Assembly (NCBI GenBank): GCA_003973485.1
Contig: QNXU01000268.1
Location: forward strand, 1 to 40,774
Length of the DNA: 40,774 nt
Reading direction: 5' to 3'
Origin: Bacteroidota bacterium
Lineage (GTDB): Bacteria; Bacteroidota; Bacteroidia; Cytophagales; Cyclobacteriaceae
The translations under genes and the position numbers were made by a program. Below the pieces are notes generated by a model. That model had not been told where the DNA came from, searched no databases, and saw only the letters and a list, made by a program, of their open reading frames with translations. Below are positions 26,896 through 35,938 of this stretch, piece by piece (position 1 is the stretch's first letter; each line of letters starts with the position of its first letter).

Positions 26896-28938
26896 TTATT
26901 TCAACCCAGCCCTTTCCAACAAAGCCTCAATTTTAGGTTCTCTGCCTCTGAATCTTTTGTATAATTCCATCGGGTGTTCGCTTCCTCCTTTTGAAAGGAT
27001 GTTGTCTTTAAAGGATTGTGCGACTTCTTTATTGAAAATGCCTTTTTCTTTGAATAGGGAGAAGGCATCTGCATCCAAAACCTCTGCCCATTTGTAGCTG
27101 TAATAACCAGAGGCATAGCCACCAGAAAAAATATGTCCGAATTGGGTGCTCATTAATGTGCCTTCCACTTTAGGGAATAATTTTGTGGGTGCCATGGCTT
27201 TTTCTTCGAAGTCGGCAACATCTGCAATATGTTGAGCTTCTTTTCTGTCTAAACTGAAATAAGCCATATCCAAAAGTGCTAAACTTACTTGTCTTACGGT
27301 GGCATAGGCTTCATGGTAAGTACTGCTGGCTTTGATTTTCTCTACATATTCCTGTGGAATCTTTTCGCCTGTTTCATAATGTTTGGCAAATAAATCAAGG
27401 CATTCTTTTTCATAACACCAGTTTTCAAAAATCTGAGAAGGCAGCTCTACGAAATCCCAATAAACATTGGCTCCTGACAAACTTCCGTAGCGACTGTTTC
27501 CCAACATAGCATGCAAGGCATGACCAAATTCATGAAACAAAGTGGTGACTTCATTGAAAGTCAATAAACTCGGATTGCCCGGTGAAGAAGGCGTGAAATT
27601 ACAGACATTGGAAACTAATGGTCTATTTTCTTTTCCGTTTTTTCGGTATTGATCCCGATAAGTCGTCATCCAAGCGCCTCCTCTTTTTCCTTCTCTTGGG
27701 TGAAAATCAGCATAGAAAATGGCAACATGTTCACCTGAATTTGTGCTCACTTCATAGGTCGTGACATCTTCATGATAAACCGGAATATTTTTGACTTCTT
27801 TAAATCGAATATCATATAATCTTTCAGCTGATTGAAATACGCCATCCAGCACGTTTTCCAATTTGAAATAGGGTCTTAACAGTTCATCGTCAATTGCATA
27901 TTTCTTCTTTTTCAGCTTTTCAGAATAATAGCCCCAATCCCAACGCTGTAAATCAATGTCATCGCCTAGTTCTTTTACGAAAGCTTTTATTTCGGCTACT
28001 TCTTCTTTTGCTTTTGGTAAGGCTTGCTGTAAAAGATCATCCAAAAAAGCTTGCACTTTATCCTTACTTTCTGCCATTCTTTCTTCCAGCACATAATCTG
28101 CATAAGTATCATAGCCTAAAAGACTAACTTTTTCGCTTCGAAGATTAACTATTTCCTGAATAATGGCTTTATTATCTCGCTCATCATTTTTATTGGCTTT
28201 GGACATATAAGCTTTATAAAGCTGTTCCCTCAATGAACGATTATCCGCATTTTCCATAAAAGGGACAAAGCTTGGGGCTTGCAAAGTGAATACCCATTTT
28301 CCTTCTTTGCCTTTGCTTTTTGCCGTATTGGCTGCTTGACGAATGGCAGAATCAGGCAATCCGCTCAAGTCTTTTTCATCTGAAATCACCAATTCGTAAT
28401 CATTGGTTTCAGCCAAAACATTTTCGCCAAAAGTAAGGCTGAGTTGGGAAAGCTTTTTAGTGATTTCCTTAAAGCGGGCTTTGTCTTTTTTATTCAGATC
28501 TGCACCGTTTCTGATAAATGCTTTATAAGTTTTAGTTAAGAGCATTTCTTGCTCATTATCGAGCTTCAACTGATTCTTTTGATTGTAAACAGCTTTTACT
28601 CGCTCAAATAAATCAGCGTTTTGCCAAATGTCATTGCCAAATTCTGATAAGATGGGAGAAGCCTCTCTGGCTACTTCTTGAATTTTTTTATTGGTTTCCG
28701 CACTGTTGAGGTTAAATAAAACGGAAGTCACCGAGCTTAATTTTTCGCCAGCAAATTCCATTGCTTCCAAGGTGTTTTCGAAAGTGGGTGCCTCCGTTTG
28801 GGAAGTAATCGACTCAATTTCTTGTTTGGCTTCTTTAATGGCTTCTTCTATAGCCGGCATAAAATGCTCGGACTTAATTTTATCAAATGGTGGAGTTTGA
28901 AATGGAGTGTCAAAGTTTTTTAATAATGGGTTATCCAT
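26896..28938 (-). CDS. M3 family metallopeptidase (oligopeptidase A / dipeptidyl carboxypeptidase-like)
   Basis: 680 aa; TLFHEFGHALHAML (HExxH variant HEFGH), GGYASGYYSYKWAEVLDADAFSLF. Confidence 0.96.
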   Translation of the reverse strand: MDNPLLKNFDTPFQTPPFDKIKSEHFMPAIEEAIKEAKQEIESITSQTEAPTFENTLEAMEFAGEKLSSVTSVLFNLNSAETNKKIQEVAREASPILSEFGNDIWQNADLFERVKAVYNQKNQLKLDNEQEMLLTKTYKAFIRNGADLNKKDKARFKEITKKLSQLSLTFGENVLAETNDYELVISDEKDLSGLPDSAIRQAANTAKSKGKEGKWVFTLQAPSFVPFMENADNRSLREQLYKAYMSKANKNDERDNKAIIQEIVNLRSEKVSLLGYDTYADYVLEERMAESKDKVQAFLDDLLQQALPKAKEEVAEIKAFVKELGDDIDLQRWDWGYYSEKLKKKKYAIDDELLRPYFKLENVLDGVFQSAERLYDIRFKEVKNIPVYHEDVTTYEVSTNSGEHVAIFYADFHPREGKRGGAWMTTYRDQYRKNGKENRPLVSNVCNFTPSSPGNPSLLTFNEVTTLFHEFGHALHAMLGNSRYGSLSGANVYWDFVELPSQIFENWCYEKECLDLFAKHYETGEKIPQEYVEKIKASSTYHEAYATVRQVSLALLDMAYFSLDRKEAQHIADVADFEEKAMAPTKLFPKVEGTLMSTQFGHIFSGGYASGYYSYKWAEVLDADAFSLFKEKGIFNKEVAQSFKDNILSKGGSEHPMELYKRFRGREPKIEALLERAGLK

Positions 28939-28968
28939 GGAAAATTTTTGTTTTTAAAATATCGAATG

Positions 28969-28976
28969 CAAACTTA
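28969..28976 (-). promoter_or_regulatory. Candidate -7 promoter element TAAGTTTG for the M3 peptidase
   Basis: CAAACTTA on + equals TAAGTTTG on minus, ~30 bp upstream of the start. Confidence 0.42.
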
Positions 28977-29093
28977 AGTTGTTTATTACGGAATTGGGGA
29001 ATGATATGGTTAAAAAACCAGCAATATAATACGTGTAATTGGAGGTTTGGGGGTTTGGGGGTGAAATTATTAGCTGAAAATAAAAAGTCCTAT

Positions 29094-29492
29094 TTATGAT
29101 ATAGTCCAGTTTTCGATTTCTAAGTTACGTATCCTTTTAAAATGTTTCTCATTATTTGTAACTAACACCATATTTTCCTGCGCTGCAGTAGAACCTATTA
29201 GTAAGTCAAAATCATCAAGAATTTTTCCTTCTTTTTTAAGTTTGGCTTTTTCCTTTGCAAAAATATCTAGAGCACTAAAAATTGTAAGTATTTTAAATTT
29301 ATCAATCAGTTCGTTGATTATTGGTCTATTCTTTTCTGGTTTATCGCTTTTCTCAACCCCGAACTTTAATTCTGCAACAGTTATTTCAGAGATATATAAA
29401 TTTTCAAACCCTATTTTATCCATTTTTTCAACCAAGCCATATCTACCCTTCAAAAAATAAATGCAAATGTTCGTATCCAACAAATATTCCAT
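29094..29492 (-). CDS. vapC: VapC-type PIN-domain toxin
   Basis: 132 aa; MEYLLDTNICIYFLKGR, ISEITVAELKFGVEKS, DDFDLLIGSTAAQENMVLVTNNEKHFKRI. Confidence 0.95.
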   Translation of the reverse strand: MEYLLDTNICIYFLKGRYGLVEKMDKIGFENLYISEITVAELKFGVEKSDKPEKNRPIINELIDKFKILTIFSALDIFAKEKAKLKKEGKILDDFDLLIGSTAAQENMVLVTNNEKHFKRIRNLEIENWTIS

Positions 29493-29734
29493 TATAATTC
29501 TTCAATTTGTCGATTTGTATATCTATCTGCTCTAATATCTTCGATTATTTGCTCTGCACTTTTATCAGATTCCCAAGCACCAAATAAATTTTTCCAAGAG
29601 TTATCTTGAGGAATGTCTTTTGTTGTTTCAATAGATTTTGAGATTTTACTAATTAAGTCAAGTTTTACATCTGAACTTAAGTTTTTAACTATTTGAAAAA
29701 TATTTTCGGCTATATCTATTTCTTTAGATTCCAT
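29492..29734 (-). CDS. VapB-like antitoxin
   Basis: Listed ORF to 29758; likely start MESKEIDIAENIFQIVKNLSSDVKLDLISKI at 29734. TAATG 1-bp overlap with vapC; FGAWESDKSAEQIIEDIRADRYTNRQIEEL. Confidence 0.82.
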   Translation of the reverse strand: MESKEIDIAENIFQIVKNLSSDVKLDLISKISKSIETTKDIPQDNSWKNLFGAWESDKSAEQIIEDIRADRYTNRQIEEL

Positions 29735-29815
29735 AATATTTGATTTTACATTTAGCAATTTAACAAAATAAATAAGGATATAATTTCGATAGCACTTATC
29801 TGAGCAAACAAATTT

Positions 29816-30925
29816 TCATTTTATATTAATGATTTTACCAAAAAAAGAATAACTGATTGCAAGATTTATGGATGTTCCGTTCATATTTTCAAAATTTGGA
29901 TGTGTTATGTATAATCTTGCTCTAATATTATTTTCGGTCTTTTCTCTATAGCCATTTGCATAAGGTGCGGGTGTGAAACGTAATGACTTTCTAAATTTGA
30001 AATCATAATTTAATCCATAAATTAGACCGAAATCTGTAATTCTATGGTCATTAAAAGCTTCTCCCTCATTTTCTGCAACTGAAACTTCAAATACACCCAT
30101 TCCTGCATAAGGTGTAAGCTTATGTTTTGCGTTATCCACTAAGGCATAACCCAGACTCACATCTAAAATTGCAATATTTGTTTTAATTCCCTCGTTCCAC
30201 AAAAGTTGATTTTCGGTAAATTGGCGTTTTACTTTACTGGATGAAAGAGATCCATTTAAAAAAAGAATTGCATTCTTATAGGCAATATCAAAACCGTAAA
30301 TAAAATTAAAAGTTGGTGATAAGTACTCATTAATTGTCCCCGAGAAAAGCCCTGTTCCTAAACCTAAATTAAAACCAAAGCCTAAGTTCTTTTCGGTAAA
30401 TTCGGGAATTATCTCTAATGGGTTTGCTTCGAGTTTCCTTGATATTTTATTTTCAAGGCTATCCAAATCTGAGAGGTTGTTACCAGACTTTGTTTTCTCA
30501 TAAAACAATCTTAGGTCATAATTCAGGTTTTCGTTGTGAGTATTAAATACACTTTCTGATTGATAAACACTTTCAATCCTATGTAAATCATATTGCAGTT
30601 TTCTTCTGTTTAATTCTATGATATTAAAAATAACCTGATTATACCTTAATAATTTTTCGGATTTTTGAGACTCTTTTATCCATGAAATCTTGGGGTTAAT
30701 ATAGTTTTTTGTTTTAAATTTTAGAATTACAGTATCCGCTGATTTAGTTCTGGTAGTTGAATAGCTCAATTGATAACTTAATTCTGAATCATTGGGACTA
30801 GAAAATAATGGCTCTGCCTGAAAATCATCCCATGTCAGTTTACCCTGCTCCCATAAACGTTCGTTATCTTGACTTAAACAATGATAACTTATAAAAACTA
30901 AAAAAATAATTAATGCTTGCTTCAC
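29816..30925 (-). CDS. Secreted protein with C-terminal outer-membrane beta-barrel-like region
   Basis: 369 aa; signal MKQALIIFLVFISYHCLSQ; GFGFNLGLGTGLFSGTINEYLSPTFNFIYGFDIAYKN...LTPYAGMGVFEV strand pattern. Confidence 0.5.
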   Translation of the reverse strand: MKQALIIFLVFISYHCLSQDNERLWEQGKLTWDDFQAEPLFSSPNDSELSYQLSYSTTRTKSADTVILKFKTKNYINPKISWIKESQKSEKLLRYNQVIFNIIELNRRKLQYDLHRIESVYQSESVFNTHNENLNYDLRLFYEKTKSGNNLSDLDSLENKISRKLEANPLEIIPEFTEKNLGFGFNLGLGTGLFSGTINEYLSPTFNFIYGFDIAYKNAILFLNGSLSSSKVKRQFTENQLLWNEGIKTNIAILDVSLGYALVDNAKHKLTPYAGMGVFEVSVAENEGEAFNDHRITDFGLIYGLNYDFKFRKSLRFTPAPYANGYREKTENNIRARLYITHPNFENMNGTSINLAISYSFFGKIINIK

Positions 30926-31083
30926 CTTTTAATTGAATTAGTATGAATTGAATTTAAAACTTGAAATTAATGTTTTTAAATCAATCATACATGAATATGA
31001 ATTTCTATTTCACTTGCATCCGAATCTTAAGAATGAAAATGCATGTATAGGAACCCCTGTTCATTTAAAGTTTGATTTTTCTC

Positions 31084-31503
31084 CTACCTAGATAATTTCT
31101 TTTTTATACTTCGAATTATGCCTCCCAAAACAGGAATGTTTTCATAGAACAGCTCTCCCGCATCAAAGTAGTCTGTTTGGCTGATTATTTTATCTTCAAT
31201 TATCAACACCGAAATTCCAGATGCTTTTACATTTTTCTTTGGTCTTTTTAATTTCAGATCCATTTCCCAAGATAAAAAGGCTTTGTTATCCACTATGGAT
31301 TCATCTGTAAAATGAAATGAACCTTTTATCAGATTTTCGTTTAATTTATTAAAGTATCCTTTGAGATTTTCAATTCCATGTATTTCGTGAATGGGATCTT
31401 TAAAAACTATATCATCTGCATAGATTTCAATTAGAATAGATTGGTCAGTGAAATCTATTGGAGTGAAGTAATTTTTAAATTTTTCAAGGATTATAGTTTT
31501 CAT
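31084..31503 (-). CDS. SnoaL/NTF2-like domain protein
   Basis: Listed ORF to 31530; likely start MKTIILEKFKNYFTPID at 31503. YADDIVFKDPIHEIHGIENLKGYFNKLNENL. Confidence 0.8.
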   Translation of the reverse strand: MKTIILEKFKNYFTPIDFTDQSILIEIYADDIVFKDPIHEIHGIENLKGYFNKLNENLIKGSFHFTDESIVDNKAFLSWEMDLKLKRPKKNVKASGISVLIIEDKIISQTDYFDAGELFYENIPVLGGIIRSIKKKLSR

Positions 31504-31587
31504 GATTATTTGCTTAAAAAAAGTCTGCAAATGGAATGATATACTATAAATCTAACAAAATTAATTTAAAGCTTAGCTCCAGCAATA

Positions 31588-32505
31588 TTACTTCTGATCC
31601 AATAACCACCTAATCAAATCATTATTATCCGCAATGCTCCAAGAATGTGGATGTCTTGAATGATTAGGTTTTCTGTAGCCTTTGTTTTCAGTTAAAATGA
31701 GTTCCGCTTTATCATTTCCCTATCTGTTAAGTTCATTGATAAAGGCTGAACATTCGGTAACATTTATGCTTGTAAAATCTGCATTCCTTTCTTTTAGCCA
31801 CCATTGAACATCTGGTTCAGAATAAATTCTCAATGGTATATTCCCAAATTTTTTAACTGCCGACTGGTTGATGTCGGAAAATGAATAAGGAGAAATTTTA
31901 TGAAAATTGGATAATGCGGTTTCTGGAGTTCCACCGAATACTTCTTCTATTCTCTTCACCATATAAACATTTTCTTGGCTAGGTTCTTTGTTTACTGAAA
32001 GTATAATATCTCTTTTGCTGGAGTTATAAAATCTCTCAAAATCTAATGGTGGATCAATTCCAAAAACAGCTTCCGGTTTTGCGGTTAGATTCTGAGCATA
32101 TTTAATTGCTGCACTTCCGCCAATTGAAAAACCTCCGATATAAAAATTTTGTCCATCTAAATGGTGTTTGCTCTTTACATCTTGAATAATATTTTTCAAT
32201 GATTCTTGGCTTGCGTTGTCCACACCAAAAGATAGCACTCCATCTTGCAAAGTTGGAATAATAGTTAGCAATCCATTTTGGGCTGTGAGTTTTGGTAAAT
32301 TAGTTTGTTCAAAAACTCTTTCAGCATTTTGCCCAAAGCCTGGGAGGATTACAATATATCCTTTCCATTCTTCTTCGGGTGGATAAATTATGGTGTAGTA
32401 ATTTTTTGTGCTGTCAGTTTTGTCGAGAAATACTTTCTCCATTTTCTGTCCAGATAAGTTAGACAGAATGAAAAGGCTTAGGATTGATAATTTTAGTTTT
32501 AGCAT
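31588..32505 (-). pseudogene. Alpha/beta hydrolase (secreted esterase-like) interrupted by an in-frame TAG at 31720-31722
   Basis: Listed ORF 31720..32505 has GGFSIGGSAAIKYAQNL. After the TAG the same frame continues GNDKAELILTENKGYRKPNHSRHPHSWSIADNNDLIRWLLDQK* to 31588, a typical hydrolase C-terminus. Confidence 0.82.
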
Positions 32506-32652
32506 AAATTAATTTTCAATGAAGAATCATAGTGCTTTTATTGATTTCCAATATCCTTTAGTTTTAAAGACAACTATATTAAATAGCTACACTTATTATT
32601 ATTTATCCTCATAAATCTAACCAAAATACTACTACTTACTTGAAAATCAGAC

Positions 32653-32685
32653 AAAAAAATAGCGTCAGTTTCCTAACGCTATTTT
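32653..32685 (-). terminator. Rho-independent terminator for guaB
   Basis: Minus strand AAAATAGCGTTAG-GAAA-CTGACGCTATTTTTTT: 9-bp perfect outer stem, T7 tail. Confidence 0.92.
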
Positions 32686-32719
32686 ATCTATTCTTATGTC
32701 TAGAAACTAGTTTCTAATA

Positions 32720-34192
32720 TTATTTTCTACTATAATTCGGTGCTTCCCTTGTAATATGCACATCATGCGGATGACTTTCGGCAACTCCGGCAGCGGTTAT
32801 TTTTACAAATTTAGCTTCCTTCAATTGCTCTAAGTTTCCTGCTCCACAATATCCCATTCCTGCTTTGAGTCCACCAATCATTTGATGCAATACTTCTGAA
32901 ACCAATCCTTTGAATGGGACTCTTCCTGAAATTCCTTCCGGTACTAATTTTTTTATATCATCTTCAGCATCCTGGAAATAACGATCTTTACTTCCTACAT
33001 TCATGGCTTCTACTGAACCCATTCCTCTGTAAGATTTGAATTTTCTTCCTTCAAACAAAATCATTTCGCCAGGAGCTTCTTCCGTTCCGGCTAAAAGTGA
33101 ACCAATCATTACGCTATCTGCACCACCGGCTAAAGCTTTTACTATATCTCCTGAAAAACGAATCCCGCCATCGGCAATAATTGGAACTCCAGTATCCTTT
33201 ATAGCTTTATAAGTTTCATAAACTGCCGATAATTGCGGGGCACCTACTCCGGCTACTACTCTGGTGGTACAAATACTTCCCGGACCAACTCCAACTTTTA
33301 CGGCATCTGCTCCAGCTTCCACCAAAGCGAGAGCTGCTTCGGGTGTTGCAATATTTCCCACTATTAATTCCAAATCAGGATAAGCTTTTTTGATTCGGGC
33401 TGCGGTGTCAATTACTCCTTTGCTATGTCCGTGAGCAGTATCAATGGTCACCACGTCCACTCCGGCCTTCACCAAGGCATCAATTCTCTCATCGATGTCT
33501 CCCGTAACTCCAACAGCAGCGCCTACTCTCAGCCTTCCGAATTCGTCTTTACAAGCATTCGGTTTATCTCTTTTCTTTAGAATATCTTTATAGGTGATCA
33601 AACCCATCAAAATTCCCGATTTATTAATGATCGGCAATTTTTCGATTTTATGTTCTTGCAATACTTCTTCAGCGCCTTCTAAATTAATTCCTTCTTCAGC
33701 TGTGATCAGCTTTCCGCTAGTCATTACTTTTTCTACCGATACTTTGCTGTCCTTCTGGAATCTTAAATCACGATTGGTGACAATGCCTAATAATTTCTTA
33801 TTGGAATCCACAACCGGAATTCCTCCGATTTTATTTTCCCTCATAATTTTTAGGGCATCTCCTACTGTGCTTTCAATATGCAAAGTAATGGGGTCTAAAA
33901 TCATCCCACTTTGGGAACGCTTCACTTTTCTAACTTCCATGGCTTGTTGCTCAATGGTCATGTTTTTATGAATAAATCCAAGACCACCTTCTAATGCAAT
34001 GGCAATAGCTAAATGATGTTCCGTTACGGTATCCATAGCAGAGGAAACCAAAGGAATGTTAAGCGTTATATTTCTAGTTAATTTTGTGGAAGTGTCAGTT
34101 TCTCGCGGTAATACTTCTGAATATCCAGGAAGCAATAATACGTCATCGTATGTTAAAGCCTCGTAAACGAATTTGGATGTGTCTAAGCTCAT
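32720..34192 (-). CDS. guaB: IMP dehydrogenase
   Basis: 490 aa; [19 protein letters not shown], two CBS domains, [33 protein letters not shown]. Confidence 0.98.
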   Translation of the reverse strand: MSLDTSKFVYEALTYDDVLLLPGYSEVLPRETDTSTKLTRNITLNIPLVSSAMDTVTEHHLAIAIALEGGLGFIHKNMTIEQQAMEVRKVKRSQSGMILDPITLHIESTVGDALKIMRENKIGGIPVVDSNKKLLGIVTNRDLRFQKDSKVSVEKVMTSGKLITAEEGINLEGAEEVLQEHKIEKLPIINKSGILMGLITYKDILKKRDKPNACKDEFGRLRVGAAVGVTGDIDERIDALVKAGVDVVTIDTAHGHSKGVIDTAARIKKAYPDLELIVGNIATPEAALALVEAGADAVKVGVGPGSICTTRVVAGVGAPQLSAVYETYKAIKDTGVPIIADGGIRFSGDIVKALAGGADSVMIGSLLAGTEEAPGEMILFEGRKFKSYRGMGSVEAMNVGSKDRYFQDAEDDIKKLVPEGISGRVPFKGLVSEVLHQMIGGLKAGMGYCGAGNLEQLKEAKFVKITAAGVAESHPHDVHITREAPNYSRK

Positions 34193-34225
34193 AATGCAAA
34201 TAATTAGCTGTGATTATTTGCAGGG

Positions 34226-34233
34226 CAAAAGTA
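34226..34233 (-). promoter_or_regulatory. Candidate guaB -7 promoter element TACTTTTG
   Basis: CAAAAGTA on + equals TACTTTTG on minus, 34 bp upstream of the start. Confidence 0.48.
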
Positions 34234-34303
34234 CGAACATACTTTCATTATTTAAAATTTGTTACTAATATTATTTTGTTAAGAGTCAATAAATAATATC
34301 TAT

Positions 34304-35932
34304 ATGAGTTTACCACTGCTACTGCTTTTATCTGCTATTGTTTTAATAAGTGCATATTTCACTTATGGTCGGTTTATCAGTAAAAAATTCGATATTAAAA
34401 ATGATAAACCCACTCCAGCTCATGCTCAAGCAGATGGTGTAGATTATGTGCCATCGAATAAGTTAGTGGTTTTGGGTCATCATTTTGCATCCATAGCTGG
34501 TGCCGGGCCCATAGTTGGTCCCATCATAGCCGTTATCTTTGGATGGATTCCTGCGGTGATTTGGATTTTAGTGGGCGGAATTTTTATTGGTGCTGTGCAT
34601 GATGTGGGTAGCATGGTGGCTTCTTTGCGCCATAAAGGTAAATCCATAGGCGTTATCATTAATCAATATATTGGTAGAAGTGGCAAAAGACTTTTTTTAA
34701 TTTTTAGTTTTTCAACCTTAATCCTTATCATAGCTGTTTTTGCAGATATCATTGCCAAAACTTTTGTGAAAAATCCAGGGGTAGCTTCTACCTCTGCCCT
34801 ATTTATTTTGTTGGCTATAGTTTTTGGCTTTTTTAACAGAAAGTTGGCTCACAAAAAATCTTCTTTCTTATGGCTTTCGATTATAGGTGTTTTTCTGATG
34901 TATTACTTTGTGATGTTGGGAAATAACATTCCTTACGATTTAAATTATGTTTTTTGGGTAGGGCTTTTATTAGCGTATGCTTTTTTGGCTTCAGTCACCC
35001 CTATGTCGGTTTTATTGCAACCGAGAGATTATCTCAGCAGTTTCTTATTGTATGGTTTAATTTTATTGGCAATAGTCGGAGTTTTTGTAGCCAATCCGGA
35101 AGTAAAAATGGATAATAATATCATTTTCAAAAGTGAAGATATAGGGTATTTATTCCCTGTGCTTTTTATAACCGTTGCTTGTGGAGCCATTAGCGGTTTT
35201 CATTCTTTGGTAGCATCGGGCACTACTTCCAAACAGCTCAATAAAGAAACCGATGCCAAAATTGTGGGCTATGGCGGAATGTTGATTGAATCCTTTTTGG
35301 CAATTATTTCGGTTTGTGCTGTTATGGTAATTAGCCGAACGGATTATGTAGGAAGTTTGTCTGCTGATGGTCCAGTCAATATGTTTGCCGATGGAATGGG
35401 TTTTGTAATTTCTTCTTTGGGAATTGAAGAAGGCTTGGCCGTTAATTTTGTGGCGCTTACTATTTCTGCTTTTGCCTTAACTACTTTAGACACTTGTACT
35501 CGTTTAGCTAGATTTACTTTTCAGGAATTTTTTGAGGAAACCGAAAATCCAAAAGTTCGAAGTATTACTCAAAATAGATTTTTATCCACTACAGTAGTGG
35601 TGATATTATCTTCTCTTTTCTTATTGTCAGGTGAGTTCACAACTCTTTGGCCAATTTTCGGATCTGCCAATCAATTGCTGGCAGCTTTAGCATTATTGGC
35701 TGTCGCGGTTTGGATGATAAAATCAGGCAAAAAAGCCAACTTTTTATTAATTCCTATGTTTTTCATGTTTGTAGTAACGCTCAGTTCTTTATTTCTTTTG
35801 GCTTTACAGAATTTTGAAAAAGGTATTTATAGCATTTCTATAATTGCTGGATTGTTATTTGTATTGGCTATTGTCTTGTTGTATTTGGCCAAGAGATGTT
35901 TACAGAAAGAAGAAGAAAAATTAGAAGTGTAA
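34304..35932 (+). CDS. cstA: Carbon starvation protein CstA-family transporter
   Basis: 542 aa; YGRFISKKFDI, VLGHHFASIAGAGPIVGPIIAVIFGWIPA, ACGAISGFHSLVASGTTSKQL, TTLDTCTRLARF. Confidence 0.96.
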   Translation: MSLPLLLLLSAIVLISAYFTYGRFISKKFDIKNDKPTPAHAQADGVDYVPSNKLVVLGHHFASIAGAGPIVGPIIAVIFGWIPAVIWILVGGIFIGAVHDVGSMVASLRHKGKSIGVIINQYIGRSGKRLFLIFSFSTLILIIAVFADIIAKTFVKNPGVASTSALFILLAIVFGFFNRKLAHKKSSFLWLSIIGVFLMYYFVMLGNNIPYDLNYVFWVGLLLAYAFLASVTPMSVLLQPRDYLSSFLLYGLILLAIVGVFVANPEVKMDNNIIFKSEDIGYLFPVLFITVACGAISGFHSLVASGTTSKQLNKETDAKIVGYGGMLIESFLAIISVCAVMVISRTDYVGSLSADGPVNMFADGMGFVISSLGIEEGLAVNFVALTISAFALTTLDTCTRLARFTFQEFFEETENPKVRSITQNRFLSTTVVVILSSLFLLSGEFTTLWPIFGSANQLLAALALLAVAVWMIKSGKKANFLLIPMFFMFVVTLSSLFLLALQNFEKGIYSISIIAGLLFVLAIVLLYLAKRCLQKEEEKLEV

Positions 35933-35938
35933 TCTAGA

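Noticed and set aside
26901-27122. Minus ORF 26901..27122 and plus ORFs 26882..27097, 27894..28127, 28691..28900
   Set aside because: Alternative frames or antisense of the M3 peptidase; motif-rich peptidase frame is clearly the real one.
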